The notes: a model not told the origin generated them from the letters alone. 64,000 nucleotides of DNA from Butyrivibrio proteoclasticus (GCF_900115735.1 NZ_FOXO01000004.1:105081-169080); one strand, 5' to 3'. Counted from the first letter of the stretch, positions 8,893-18,799 are shown. A program made the numbers and translations.

Positions 8893-9591
8893 TCAAATTT
8901 CCTCAACATAACTTACAAAATCAAGTTCTGTCAGGGCATTTAGCACTTCTTTATGCGATCTCTTCCTGTCAAAATCAATGTCTACGATAAGCGCAGCATC
9001 TGATGAAAGAAGAGTCTTTTCCTTGCTCTTTGTCATGCTGCTGACTTCAAAGCCCTGTTCTGATATCCATTTTGAGAGTTTTTTTACACCTGCATTTTTG
9101 TTCACCTCGATGTAAAGGCTTAAGTACTTACTGTATTCTTCAACTACTTTACTAAGCTGCATAAGGATAACGTTAGCTATCATTATCAGTATGAAACAAA
9201 CAGTGCCAACTACCAGGTAGCCTCCGCCAATTGCCATTCCCATGCATGCTGTTACCCAAAGAGTTGCTGCAGTTGTAAGTCCCTTTATCTGTTTACGCCC
9301 CGTAACAAGGATAGTTCCTGCTCCCAAAAAGCCTATGCCGCTCACAACACCTGCAGGGATTCTGCTGGTATCAGCTGAAAGTCCGGGTATCATAGCAAGA
9401 TAGATGTTTAGCGCCGTGGTAACAGCACTTCCAAGACTCACAAGCGCAAATGTCTTTATTCCTGCGCTATGTCTTTTTACAACTCTCTCCCATCCTACAA
9501 GGCATCCGAAGAGCGTTGCCAAAATAAGTCTGATTGCTACCGCAGCATCGCTTGTTCCCTCTAAAAATTCAAGTACAGTCATTCCGTTCAT
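8893..9591 (-). CDS. MgtC/SapB family membrane protein
   Basis: I chose the ATG at 9591 (MNGMTVLEF) because a GGAG site lies 8 nt upstream; an ATG at 9612 would add seven residues. About the first 140 residues form the MgtC domain with several membrane segments. They carry the family motifs GCLVGWERVVKRHSAGIKTF (residues about 30-49), SGIGFLGAGTI (near 83) and GLTTAATLWVTACMGMAIG (near 103). The C-terminal cytoplasmic part resembles an ACT-like domain. MgtC proteins are tied to low-magnesium survival and envelope homeostasis, but many homologues are of unknown function. Monocistronic, with its own terminator. Confidence 0.88.
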   Translation of the reverse strand: MNGMTVLEFLEGTSDAAVAIRLILATLFGCLVGWERVVKRHSAGIKTFALVSLGSAVTTALNIYLAMIPGLSADTSRIPAGVVSGIGFLGAGTILVTGRKQIKGLTTAATLWVTACMGMAIGGGYLVVGTVCFILIMIANVILMQLSKVVEEYSKYLSLYIEVNKNAGVKKLSKWISEQGFEVSSMTKSKEKTLLSSDAALIVDIDFDRKRSHKEVLNALTELDFVSYVEEI

Positions 9592-9873
9592 AAAACTCAC
9601 TCCATTCCCCATAAAATAATATCCAAAAGATATTTTGATAATAATTATAATACATACACTAAAGCCCGGAATCTATTTCATTCTTTGCTGTATTTATAAT
9701 AATTATTCTCACTTTTTGTTTTTTATGTACTCAGCTCCTCTTTACATTGGCGCCAGTATAAACCAGCCAAATTGTCCAAAGCAAATTTCTTCTGTATGAT
9801 TATCATTTTTGTGATAAAATAAAATTGTATTTTTATTACGTATTTGTTTTTCAAAATTCTCAGGAGACCAACT

Positions 9874-12441
9874 TTGGACTCAAGTAAAACTAATAATGCT
9901 GATTTTGAAAAATACATTTTAGATAACCTGGACAGGGCTTTGGATGAAGAATGGATAAAAGCTTACCATCAGCCCTTGATTCGCGCTGCAAACGGCAAAG
10001 TTTCCGACGAAGAGGCCTTTGCACGATGGGAAACACCAGATGGTGATATCTATCCCGCTTCTCTATTTATCCCTATACTTGACAAGCATAATCTGACCTA
10101 TAAACTAGATCTTTACATGGTAAACCGGGTTTTGGAAAAGTTAAAAAGCCAGGCATCACATGATCTTTTTATTGTTCCCGAATCAGTAAATCTATCCGGG
10201 ACAGATTTTAAATGCTGTGACATGGTATCTGAGATCATAAAGCTTGTTGATAAGTCAGGGCTTTCAAAGGAAAAGTTCTGCATTGAACTGTCTGAAAAGG
10301 ATATTTCTTCAGACATGGATTATTACAAAGATATCATAGATAGCTTCAGGTCAGCCGGCATCAAAGTCTGGATGGATAACTATGGAAGTGGCTATGCTTC
10401 TCTTCTGATCCTGTTAAAGATTCATTTTGACCTGCTTAAAATAAACGAGGCATTTACTCATCTGATCGGTAAAGATGAGGCCGGACAAATACTGCTTACT
10501 GAGGTTGTAAAGACAGCTCTTTCACTTGGAACAGATACTGTTGCTCAAGGAATTGAAACAAAAGAACAGGCGGACTTTTTGACAGAGATAGGATGTACCA
10601 AGCTTCAGGGTTTCTACTACATCCATCCTATATCCCTGGCAGAGATTGTCGAAAGAAACGAAAAAGGCATACAGATAGGGTTTGAGAATCCTGAAGAATC
10701 ATCCTACTTTGAGCAGGTAGGAAAAATAAACCTCTATGACCTGTCGCTTTCGCAAAATGATGACAAGACTTTTACGGATTATTTCGATGTTACTCCTATG
10801 GTGATTTTTTCCATAGGTAAAGATAAAGCTACATTTGTCAGATGTAATAAGAGTTTCCGCAGTTTTATATTAAAAAAATTTCCTGAGTTCAGTGCAATAA
10901 ATGAGATCGACTATTCTTCTGTCAAGCCGGGAGTTGGTTATTACTCCTTCAAAGCTGCCATACAGTGCGCAGAAGATGGAAAAAGAATAATAATTGATGA
11001 CAGGATGAATGACGGAATGATCGTTCAGCTGCTCATGTTCAGGATTGCAGTAAATCCTGTTACCGGTGACGCAGCTGTTGCCACAGTAATTTTGTCTGTT
11101 TCTGACCCCGACAGTAAGAACTCACTGACTTACAACTACATAGCAAGAGCACTCAGCGGGGATTATATAACACTATTCTTTGTGGATATGGATAACGATT
11201 CTTTTACCGAGTATTCTCCCCACGGCGAGAGTGGCGATATATCTTTTGAAAGAAAAGGCTCTAATTTCTTTGACCTGGACAAGGCCGACTTTGATCCTCC
11301 GATCATTGAAGAGGATAAAGAACAGTTCAAAAAATTGTTCACGAAAGAAGTAGTAGCAAGCGAACTTGAAAAGAGTGGAATATATTCCGTTGTTACAAGA
11401 ATGCTTATTAAGGGTGTCCCGACCTTTGTCACTGTTAAAGCGGTAAAAGTTAAGGGAAAAGGAAACCATGTAATTATCGGCATTAACAATGTTGATACTC
11501 AAATAAAAGCCCGTGAAGTCCTTGAGCATGCAAAAGAAGAAGAAATAATATACTCCAGGATTGGCGCTCTATCAGGCAATTACATATATATTTTCTCTAT
11601 TGATCCTGTTACAGGTCACTATAAGAAATATATTCCAACAAACAAACGTGTTGCCTCAGAGCTTCCTGAAGAAGGCTATGATTTCTTTGGGGATATGATA
11701 AAAATCATTCCTAAAGTTGCATATCCGGATGATGTGGATGGCATATTATCTGCTTTTACCAAAAAAAAGGTGATGAAACATGTACGGTCTGCCGGTGTTT
11801 TTGAACACCGTCACAGGCTTTTATATGGTGATTCCTTTATATATGTTGCCATGAGAGCTGTTATGGATAAAAAAGACGGAGAGGAAAAGCTGGTCGTCGG
11901 CGTTCTTGATATTGATGAAGTTGTACGACGAGAGCAGGAATACAACGAAAATCTTTATGCTGCAGAAACCAAAGCCATCATCGATGAGCTTACGGGCGTA
12001 AAGAACAAACATGCATATGTCGATACCGAGCTCATGATGAATGAAATGATTTCAGACGGCACCATCGAAGATTTTGCCCTTGCGGTATTTGACTTAAATG
12101 GTCTCAAACAGGTAAATGATACTTTAGGTCATCAGGCCGGTGACGAATACATCCAAAAAGGCTGCTCGACCATTTGTAGATATTTCAAGCACAGCCCTGT
12201 ATTTAGAATTGGTGGTGATGAATTCGTAGCAATAATCCAGGGTCTGGACTACCTTAACAGTTCATCTATAATGACCAAACTAAAAAAGCACAACATCAAA
12301 AATCACTACAAGGGGGACGTTGTTGTTGCAGCCGGTCTCTCTAAATACACGAAAGGCGACAGAACACTATCCCAGATTTTTGAGCGTGCTGACAAAGAAA
12401 TGTACAAAAACAAAAACGAGATAAAGCAGTACAAAAAATAA
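9874..12441 (+). CDS. EAL-PAS-GGDEF protein with a degenerate EAL domain
   Basis: I place the start at TTG 9874, which has AGGAGA 7 nt upstream; an upstream TTG at 9844 has no ribosome site. The roughly 855-residue protein is soluble. An N-terminal EAL-type domain comes first (EAFAR near residue 47, ELSEKD near 144, GIETKEQ near 233, LQGFYY near 250). Two or three PAS-like segments follow, then a C-terminal GGDEF domain with an intact GGDEF loop near residue 780 and DELTGVKNKHAY before it. In the EAL part the DDFG motif reads DNYG and KID reads KIN, so phosphodiesterase activity is doubtful. Diguanylate cyclase activity looks possible. EAL before GGDEF is the less common order. Element copy B begins 19 nt after the stop. 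Confidence 0.85.
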   Translation: MDSSKTNNADFEKYILDNLDRALDEEWIKAYHQPLIRAANGKVSDEEAFARWETPDGDIYPASLFIPILDKHNLTYKLDLYMVNRVLEKLKSQASHDLFIVPESVNLSGTDFKCCDMVSEIIKLVDKSGLSKEKFCIELSEKDISSDMDYYKDIIDSFRSAGIKVWMDNYGSGYASLLILLKIHFDLLKINEAFTHLIGKDEAGQILLTEVVKTALSLGTDTVAQGIETKEQADFLTEIGCTKLQGFYYIHPISLAEIVERNEKGIQIGFENPEESSYFEQVGKINLYDLSLSQNDDKTFTDYFDVTPMVIFSIGKDKATFVRCNKSFRSFILKKFPEFSAINEIDYSSVKPGVGYYSFKAAIQCAEDGKRIIIDDRMNDGMIVQLLMFRIAVNPVTGDAAVATVILSVSDPDSKNSLTYNYIARALSGDYITLFFVDMDNDSFTEYSPHGESGDISFERKGSNFFDLDKADFDPPIIEEDKEQFKKLFTKEVVASELEKSGIYSVVTRMLIKGVPTFVTVKAVKVKGKGNHVIIGINNVDTQIKAREVLEHAKEEEIIYSRIGALSGNYIYIFSIDPVTGHYKKYIPTNKRVASELPEEGYDFFGDMIKIIPKVAYPDDVDGILSAFTKKKVMKHVRSAGVFEHRHRLLYGDSFIYVAMRAVMDKKDGEEKLVVGVLDIDEVVRREQEYNENLYAAETKAIIDELTGVKNKHAYVDTELMMNEMISDGTIEDFALAVFDLNGLKQVNDTLGHQAGDEYIQKGCSTICRYFKHSPVFRIGGDEFVAIIQGLDYLNSSSIMTKLKKHNIKNHYKGDVVVAAGLSKYTKGDRTLSQIFERADKEMYKNKNEIKQYKK

Positions 12442-12460
12442 ACTACTTTTATATAAAAAA

Positions 12461-12589
12461 GAATGTCGCTTGCGACATTCTCGCGCCGAGCGCGGTTGCA
12501 TTTATGCAACATCTTCCACTCGCGCGAGTGCGCTTCCTTAGCGGAGCGATTTTTAATATCATAGGAAGCAATTTCCTATGATATTAAAA
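12461..12589 (+). repeat. Dispersed structured element, copy B
   Basis: Stems in order: GAATGTCGC/GCGACATTC at 12461-12480 (CTTG loop), GCGC/GCGC enclosing GCGCG/CGCGC, hairpin GTTGCAT/ATGCAAC, CGC-T-TCC/GGAGCG with TTAGC loop, and TTTTAATATCATAGGAA/TTCCTATGATATTAAAA at 12551-12589 with GCAAT loop. The core between the first and last stems differs from copy C by one base. It lies 19 nt after the stop of the GGDEF gene. Confidence 0.92.
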
Positions 12590-12615
12590 GATCGGTGGTC
12601 ATTTAGACCACCGAT
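12583..12615 (-). terminator. Intrinsic terminator of the 12636-12941 gene
   Basis: ATCGGTGGTC (12591-12600) pairs with GACCACCGAT (12606-12615). On the minus strand the stem is followed by CTTTTAAT, which is the base of the last stem of element copy B. Confidence 0.75.
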
Positions 12616-12635
12616 TAAAGAATAAAACTATTAAA

Positions 12636-12941
12636 TTACTCGCTTTTGTCTTCCTTCATTGTCTGCTGACCACTATTTCTTATCATATTGATTCCTTCAA
12701 TGGCGACCTGATAGATCATAGCCATCTCACGGGAAGCAGGGTCATTGTAGCTGCATTTAGACTTAAGAGTTTTAAAATGCTGCTCAGCCTTCTCAATTAC
12801 AGGCTTTGTGATCATTATTCCATCGCAATACAGCGTTCCTGTCTGAGCATCATATTTTGAATCTTTATATTTTGTCTGTGCAAAATCCCCTGCACCCATA
12901 CTTGCTGCAAGCTGATTGATAAGTTCTTCTCTACCTGACAT
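12636..12941 (-). CDS. Conserved-looking hypothetical protein, 101 residues
   Basis: I chose the ATG at 12941 (MSGREELINQ), which has GGAGGGG upstream; a longer frame from 12962 lacks support. The protein is small, soluble and mostly helical, with two cysteines and no signal peptide or membrane segment. I do not recognise the family. It has its own terminator and faces the GGDEF gene across element copy B. Strong ribosome site and coding-like composition support that it is real. Confidence 0.65.
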   Translation of the reverse strand: MSGREELINQLAASMGAGDFAQTKYKDSKYDAQTGTLYCDGIMITKPVIEKAEQHFKTLKSKCSYNDPASREMAMIYQVAIEGINMIRNSGQQTMKEDKSE

Positions 12942-13088
12942 TAAAATCCCCTCCTGTTTCAAAAGATTGCATTTTTCTTTAAAAAGTAATCATATTATAA
13001 CGCAACGCCACTGATATCATTAATAAAAAACTGTAAAATCTAAATCGTAACAATTAAATCTACAATTAATGTATTGTAATCATGCCCT

Positions 13089-16000
13089 TCATCCAAGCAA
13101 TTCAAGCAGCTCTTCTTTGGAAAGTTTAGGCGTACTCAGAGCATCAGAATTAAGAAGCTGATCAGCAAGCTCTTTCTTCCTATTCTGGAGATTTATTATT
13201 CTCTCCTCAATTGTATCTTTCATAACAAGCTTATACACAGTAACCACATTCTTTTGACCTATTCTGTGGGCTCTGTCCGTGGCCTGATTCTGAACTGCCA
13301 CATTCCACCAGTGATCGTAGTGAATAACTATGTCTGCTGCCGTAAGATTAAGTCCCGTTCCACCCGCCTTTAGCGATATGCAGAACACAGATGTATCATC
13401 TTCCTGGAATGCATCCACCATCTTTATTCTATCTTCTTTTTTAGTTGCCCCCGTCAAAAGATAATGCTTTATATCCTCTTTAACAAGCCTTTGCACAAGT
13501 CTGTCCAGCATTGACGTAAACTGTGAAAATAAAAGAACTTTGTGTCCGCTTTCAGCCGCACTTTTTATCATTTCGATCACAAGATCCACTTTAGCCGCGC
13601 CACCATCGTAATTATCATAGATCAGTCCCGGATCACAGCAAAGTTGCCTAAGTCTTGTAAGTTCAGCCAAAATAGCAATTCTGTCTCTTGTAACTTCTTT
13701 TTCATCTTTAGAATTAACTAAGAGTTTTACCCTCTGAACGTGGGCTCTGTAGAGTTCTTCCTGAGGCTTTGTCATCTGAGTGACAATGGTTTCCTCAAGC
13801 TTATCCGGAAGGTCTTTTAACACATCCTTTTTTAGGCGCCTTAAAACAAATGGAGAAATCATCCTCTTTAGACGCTCCATCTCTTCGCTATCACCATCAA
13901 CTGTAACCGGAATCTCAATTCGCTCCTTAAAGCTCTTATAGTTAAAAAGATATCCCGGCATACAGTAATCAAATATGCTCCAAAGCTCGCTCAACCTATT
14001 CTCTATAGGAGTTCCGGTAAGAGCCACCTTAAACAAGGCTCTTATACCTTTTACAGTTTTTGCAACCTGAGTGGTTGGATTTTTGATAAACTGAGCCTCA
14101 TCAATTATCATGCACTCAAAAGACAGATATTTATAAAGCTCCGCATCACGTCTTAAAAGGTCATAAGAAGTTATGATAATATCTGTTTTTTCCTCGTCTA
14201 TCTCAGATGTAATCCTCTCCCTGTCAGGCTTTATGCCTACAGCAAGTTCGCACTTTAGCTGAGGTGTAAACTTTTTTATCTCATGCTGCCAGTTATACAC
14301 AAGGGACGCCGGGCACACTATGAGACTGCAGTGATGTTTATTACTGCTCCTTTCATTGTCTTCTTTTATGGACAAAAGAAGCGACAATATCTGCAAAGTC
14401 TTTCCAAGCCCCATATCATCGGCCAATATTCCACCAAAGGCATTTCTCTTTAATGCCTTAAGCCAGAAAAATCCCGTCTTTTGATAGTCTCTAAGTACTC
14501 CCCGAAGACTTTCAGGTACCGTAAACTCTTCTTCATAATCACCGGCAAAAGAGTTTACAAGGTTCTTAAAATCCCTGCTCTTACTGATATAGCTATAGTC
14601 AAAATCCTTGCTCTGATCAGAGAGTTCCTCCAAAAAAAGTGCCCGAAACCTGGGGACCGCAACATGCCCCTCTTCAAGGTCCTTTTTGGATAGCATAAGG
14701 CCATCGGAAAGAGAATAGATAACTCCCATTTCCTTGCTGGCAAGGTCAATTACATCCCCGTTTTTAAGCTTAAAAAACTTCCTTTTTCTGTCATATTTAT
14801 GAAGTATCTCATCCAGTTCTTTTACTGAAATATCCTCCGGTTTTATAGATACTTCCAAAAGATCTGAAACAAAAGAAACGCCGAAATTCACCTTGGGCGC
14901 AGCTTTTATATTTATCTTGTGAATGGCATCTGAAAGATATACCTCGCAAAGTCTTTCAAGCTGTGGAAGGCTTTCAGTCAGAAAACCATATATTTTATCT
15001 TCGCTGTGATTATCAGCCTTTAGCAAAAGAAGTCCTTTTTTTGTATCAAGTTCATCAAAGAACGGGCTTATACTTCTGGCTGTCTGATTCTCCTGATACA
15101 TGTCTCTTTTTATCTTTATTTCTTTTTCTGATTCCTTATCCGAAGCACTCTCCGAATAATCCGTTGCAAATATATGATAGATCTCTTCATTTATGGTATC
15201 GGCATTATATACCGCCTGAACATCACAAGAAATCGTAAGAGAGTCCGGCATATCCACATATATCCTGAACTTAGGCACATCAGGCGAATACCTTGAGGGA
15301 TCAAATCCATCAAAGCTCACATTCATATATTCCTGAAGAACCGGTAAAAGACCTGTTGTGAAAAGAGTCAGATCTTTTTCCGCGATAAAAAGCTCGTTGT
15401 CTGTTCTTCTTGCAGAAAGGAAGTTTAAGAAAGGCAGTATCTGCGCCACATCCTTTCTTGGAATCACATGGATCTTTTTGCGCCTCTCAAAATAAATGTT
15501 GGAATGCCCTTCAAACATGGTAAAAGAGCTGGTTTCAAAATTCACTCCGGTTGCAGCCTTCTCGATATTTAGATCAATTTCAGGGAATACTATGGCCTTT
15601 TGAAGGAGCCTTTCTTCTGTGAAATGGGCTCTGAAATCTGCGTTCAAAAAATAGAGTTCATCAACAGAATTCATGAACTCATCTATCTCGACTCCGGACA
15701 GTTCAATCTGCTTGCTGTGCCCTTTACCATATGGATACAAGGATGCATTTTTTTCTCTGAAATAATCATTTAAAAACTCAATTATCCTCTGAGTTTTATC
15801 TGAAAATGCTGCCATGTCATGGGTAAAGGTAAGATGCTTGCCATAGCTTACTGTCTCTCTTTCAGCCACAGCAGTAACGAAATCTGAAATATCTTTTAAA
15901 ACATAACTTACTCCCCCTGCACTGCAAATATTAAAACTAAGCTGCATCTTGTCCCTGTTATAGGAAACATGGGGCTCAAGCTCGACAAGCGCAGTCTTTT

Positions 16001-16163
16001 TGTACATTGCAGGTGAAGTACTTTCAGGCGAATATGCCTTTAGAAGTTTCTTGGTCTCAAATGAAGTGTAATGGTACTCTTTTGGAGCATCAGAAATAAA
16101 CCGTCTCCCTGAGGCGGTGACAAATGTGCTTCTTAAATTATCATCTTTACCATTAATATTCAT
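13089..16163 (-). CDS. SNF2-family DEAD/DEAH helicase
   Basis: A 1024-residue SF2 ATPase of the SNF2/Rad54-like group. The N-terminal about 540 residues form the SNF2-associated region found in bacterial members; I see no SWIM zinc motif. The motor has DDMGLGKT near residue 584 (Walker A), IIDEAQFIKN near 687 (Walker B/DEAH), LTGTPIENRLSELW near 717, LLFSQFTSMLD near 877, and TGLNLTAADIVIHYDHWWN with DRAHRIGQ near 945-975. Such proteins translocate on double-stranded DNA and remodel bound proteins; their bacterial roles are poorly known. No Shine-Dalgarno is evident at the ATG, and an extended -10 lies 12 nt upstream. Confidence 0.9.
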   Translation of the reverse strand: MNINGKDDNLRSTFVTASGRRFISDAPKEYHYTSFETKKLLKAYSPESTSPAMYKKTALVELEPHVSYNRDKMQLSFNICSAGGVSYVLKDISDFVTAVAERETVSYGKHLTFTHDMAAFSDKTQRIIEFLNDYFREKNASLYPYGKGHSKQIELSGVEIDEFMNSVDELYFLNADFRAHFTEERLLQKAIVFPEIDLNIEKAATGVNFETSSFTMFEGHSNIYFERRKKIHVIPRKDVAQILPFLNFLSARRTDNELFIAEKDLTLFTTGLLPVLQEYMNVSFDGFDPSRYSPDVPKFRIYVDMPDSLTISCDVQAVYNADTINEEIYHIFATDYSESASDKESEKEIKIKRDMYQENQTARSISPFFDELDTKKGLLLLKADNHSEDKIYGFLTESLPQLERLCEVYLSDAIHKINIKAAPKVNFGVSFVSDLLEVSIKPEDISVKELDEILHKYDRKRKFFKLKNGDVIDLASKEMGVIYSLSDGLMLSKKDLEEGHVAVPRFRALFLEELSDQSKDFDYSYISKSRDFKNLVNSFAGDYEEEFTVPESLRGVLRDYQKTGFFWLKALKRNAFGGILADDMGLGKTLQILSLLLSIKEDNERSSNKHHCSLIVCPASLVYNWQHEIKKFTPQLKCELAVGIKPDRERITSEIDEEKTDIIITSYDLLRRDAELYKYLSFECMIIDEAQFIKNPTTQVAKTVKGIRALFKVALTGTPIENRLSELWSIFDYCMPGYLFNYKSFKERIEIPVTVDGDSEEMERLKRMISPFVLRRLKKDVLKDLPDKLEETIVTQMTKPQEELYRAHVQRVKLLVNSKDEKEVTRDRIAILAELTRLRQLCCDPGLIYDNYDGGAAKVDLVIEMIKSAAESGHKVLLFSQFTSMLDRLVQRLVKEDIKHYLLTGATKKEDRIKMVDAFQEDDTSVFCISLKAGGTGLNLTAADIVIHYDHWWNVAVQNQATDRAHRIGQKNVVTVYKLVMKDTIEERIINLQNRKKELADQLLNSDALSTPKLSKEELLELLG

Positions 16164-16174
16164 ATCAATACTTA

Positions 16175-16183
16175 ATTATAGCA
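16175..16183 (-). promoter_or_regulatory. Possible extended -10 promoter of the SNF2 gene
   Basis: On the minus strand TGC-TATAAT is a perfect extended -10. It is only 12 nt before the ATG of the SNF2 gene, so the predicted leader is about five nucleotides, consistent with a near-leaderless message. Confidence 0.4.
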
Positions 16184-16189
16184 CAGCAA

Positions 16190-16214
16190 AGCCCTACTTT
16201 CCTCAAGTAGGGCT
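16190..16214 (-). terminator. Hairpin overlapping the acyltransferase stop codon
   Basis: AGCCCTACTT pairs with AAGTAGGGCT with the stop codon between the arms. The T-tract on the minus strand (TTTGCTGTG) is short, so termination may be weak. Confidence 0.5.
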
Positions 16215-17186
16215 AATATGTGATTCTTTTTGAATAATAAGCACACCGGTTATTTTGCTGATAAGCCTTTTGTAAGCTGTATTTAGTATCTCCAATGATA
16301 AGCCAAAGCATATGACAAGAGATAGCATAGCTGCAGCAGCCACGTTGCTCCAGGTATTTGAAAAAGATAATACCTTACTCTGGCCTACAGCCTTGATTAC
16401 AAATATATGGACAAGATAGATACAAAGACTGTTTCTCCCCATTATTGTAAAAAAGTACTCTTTTGAAGGCATAAGGCCTATGAGGCTAAAAGTAATGATA
16501 AATGCCAGTACCATCATGATAATTCTCATCTCAATTCCGGCTGCATTGCTAACCTTAGTTGATGAATAAGACTGGATATACTCATACATCTTAACCGGAA
16601 TGATATGCTTATAGTATAGCGTTGTTGTTAATACTATACTTCCTATTAGTGCCAAGGCCAAATACAGCTTTTTTATCTTCTCTATCCATTTGAAAGAAAA
16701 TTTGTATCCTATCAGAAAAAAAGTAAAAAAGCACACTGCCCTGGATATAGACATAAATCTGTCAGCATTTGGACATGTCCCTATGTAAAGTGTAAAAAGA
16801 ATTGAAAGAGGCACTGCAAACCTTATACCGTCAATCGCTCCTACAGATATTCTCCAAAAGCACAAGCACAACAGATACCAGTAAATAAGCTGTGGAAACA
16901 GGAAATTAAATGGTGAATCCACGTGCCAGGGAGAGATTGCAAAAAGCGTATTAAATATCAGATATGTTACAAGGTATTTGACAACAACTTCTGACACAGA
17001 GCTTTTTGATCTGCTGGCAAAATACCCTGAAATAAAAACAAAAGCAGGCATATGGAATGAATAGATAACTGCTCTTAACGCTCCATATGTGTCATTAACT
17101 CCATATAAATATTCCAAAGAATGCCCTAGAACGACAAGGAATATTAACAAAGCCTTTATATTATCAAATTTAAAATCTCTTTTCAT
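16203..17186 (-). CDS. Acyltransferase 3 family membrane protein
   Basis: A 327-residue protein with about ten membrane segments. The N-terminal FDNIKALLIFLVVLGHSLE contains the family histidine near residue 22, and YSFHMPAFVFISGYF follows near 43, both hallmarks of acyltransferase 3 (OafA/WecH-like). These enzymes O-acetylate extracellular sugars or polymers. No glycan cluster surrounds it, so the acceptor is unknown. The ribosome site GGGG lies next to a TTACCTGT/ACAGGTAA inverted repeat (17196-17220) in the gap after aroK. Confidence 0.85.
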   Translation of the reverse strand: MKRDFKFDNIKALLIFLVVLGHSLEYLYGVNDTYGALRAVIYSFHMPAFVFISGYFASRSKSSVSEVVVKYLVTYLIFNTLFAISPWHVDSPFNFLFPQLIYWYLLCLCFWRISVGAIDGIRFAVPLSILFTLYIGTCPNADRFMSISRAVCFFTFFLIGYKFSFKWIEKIKKLYLALALIGSIVLTTTLYYKHIIPVKMYEYIQSYSSTKVSNAAGIEMRIIMMVLAFIITFSLIGLMPSKEYFFTIMGRNSLCIYLVHIFVIKAVGQSKVLSFSNTWSNVAAAAMLSLVICFGLSLEILNTAYKRLISKITGVLIIQKESHISPT

Positions 17187-17229
17187 AACTTCCCCTTACC
17201 TGTCATATTCTAACAGGTAATATATACCA

Positions 17230-17730
17230 TTAGCTGATTGCAGAAAGAATATCAGCAATTACTTCCTCCATTGTATGGGTTCCCTCATCAATGGTATAAT
17301 CAGCATATTTCTCATATAGAGGAGTTCTTTCGTTGTAAAGTGAGACTAAAGACTGTCCCTCTCTCATGACAACTCCTCTCTGCTTAACATCATTCAGACG
17401 CTTAGTAAGGACATCCATGGAGACTTTCAGATACACAACTTTTCCTATATTCTTGTAGTGCTCCATGGCTTCTTTTCCATACACTACGCTTCCGCCGGTG
17501 GAAATAACGGTCTTTTCAGTTTCAATTTCGGAATTGATCCTGTTTTCCAAATCTACAAATCCATCTATTCCTTCTGCTTCTATAATCTCAGAAAGCTTTC
17601 TTCCATCTTTCTCCTGGATCACTATATCCGCATCAATAAAGTTATATCCAAGAATCTTCGCAAGAATTACACCTACTGTGCTCTTTCCGGAAGCAGGCAT
17701 ACCTATCAGTATTATATTGTTTTTTTTCAT
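17230..17730 (-). CDS. aroK: Shikimate kinase
   Basis: I chose the ATG at 17730 (MKKNNIILIGMPASGKS) with GGAGCG upstream; the longer open frame to 17799 runs into non-coding sequence. The 166-residue enzyme phosphorylates shikimate in the chorismate pathway. The P-loop GMPASGKST is at residues 10-18, DAD near 34 binds shikimate with Mg, STGGS near 78 matches the GGG motif, and the lid arginine is in the MREGQS region near 117. It is separated from other aro genes; aroQ lies 40 kb away in this window. Confidence 0.93.
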   Translation of the reverse strand: MKKNNIILIGMPASGKSTVGVILAKILGYNFIDADIVIQEKDGRKLSEIIEAEGIDGFVDLENRINSEIETEKTVISTGGSVVYGKEAMEHYKNIGKVVYLKVSMDVLTKRLNDVKQRGVVMREGQSLVSLYNERTPLYEKYADYTIDEGTHTMEEVIADILSAIS

Positions 17731-17860
17731 AATCGCTCCATTTTTCCAGCCTATTGATAGCAGGTCAAAAGATATCCTTCCTGCCACCACGAATACCAAG
17801 TAACTATATCACACTTAAGGCAATTGAACCAATCGTATTGGATCGCAAAAAACTTAATTA

Positions 17861-18646
17861 TCAGTGTCGTTCGTCCATATTCTCATACTTTTCGCAGAAT
17901 CTTGCGGAAAATGAAGCTTTTTCGCCGCCCATTGATAAATGCGTTGTATCGCCAACCCGAAGTGTTCTGAAGGTTACAATGCCCTTTTCGCGCTCCTCAG
18001 TTACAACTTCAGTGACTGAGGTAGGAGCTGTTGCAAGGAACTGAAGCGGAATAAATGGTGATACATTCCATAGATGTGATAACAATACACCGGTTATACC
18101 GAAATGGCAAAAAAAGGCCAATGTCTTGTCATTGCCATTATCAGTCTTATATATTAGGCCATCTCTTTTATACCCATGGCCAGAAAGAAGCGCGTCAAAA
18201 TTTTGTATGACATTATCGTATTTAGGGAGCATATCAGATGCCTTTACAAGGTCTGAATCACGCCATCCAATAACATCAAAAAGCTCAGGATGATCACCAT
18301 AGTATGAAGGAAGCATATCCCATAATATACGCTTGTGATATAACCCTGTGCTTTCATCTTTTATCAGTTCTGTTTTATATGCCCTTTTTGTCTCATCATC
18401 AGCAATATTCGCATCAAATTCAGCAGGAAACTCTCTGAGCCAGTCGCAGGTTGTAGCTGTCATATTAAGCTCTTTTAACGAATAATCTGCTGTAGCCCTT
18501 GCTCTTCCCAGAGGTGAGACAAAAGCTTCATCTATACCAAAATTTTTAATCTGTTTTGCCAAGAGCTGAGCTTCCACTTTGCCCTTATCTGTTAATCCGT
18601 CAATCTCATAATTTGGGTCTCCGTGCCTTATAAATATCAGTCTCAT
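17861..18646 (-). CDS. Histidine phosphatase family protein
   Basis: A 261-residue protein beginning MRLIFIRHGDPNYE; RHG is the phosphohistidine motif of the phosphoglycerate-mutase-like branch. The second arginine is in SPLGRARATA near residue 50, and a late FFCHFG at about 180 supplies the second histidine. It is longer than minimal members and has an insertion in the middle. Substrate unknown. It is divergent from the AAA ATPase gene. Confidence 0.85.
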   Translation of the reverse strand: MRLIFIRHGDPNYEIDGLTDKGKVEAQLLAKQIKNFGIDEAFVSPLGRARATADYSLKELNMTATTCDWLREFPAEFDANIADDETKRAYKTELIKDESTGLYHKRILWDMLPSYYGDHPELFDVIGWRDSDLVKASDMLPKYDNVIQNFDALLSGHGYKRDGLIYKTDNGNDKTLAFFCHFGITGVLLSHLWNVSPFIPLQFLATAPTSVTEVVTEEREKGIVTFRTLRVGDTTHLSMGGEKASFSARFCEKYENMDERH

Positions 18647-18770
18647 TCTTTTGTCTTATCCTTTTCTTATGTTCATTACAAAAACACTATTCTCTTTATT
18701 TTTTCCCAACTATGATAGCACGTTTTTAGACATAGATACACGCTCATTACTCTTCCCATGTTACTACTCA

Positions 18771-18799
18771 TTGATAAACAAGCTGGAAGATGGTATAAA
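18771..18799 (+). promoter_or_regulatory. Sigma-A type promoter of the AAA ATPase gene
   Basis: TTGATA at 18771-18776 and TATAAA at 18794-18799 are separated by 17 bp. The phased repeat array begins immediately after the -10. Confidence 0.65.
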
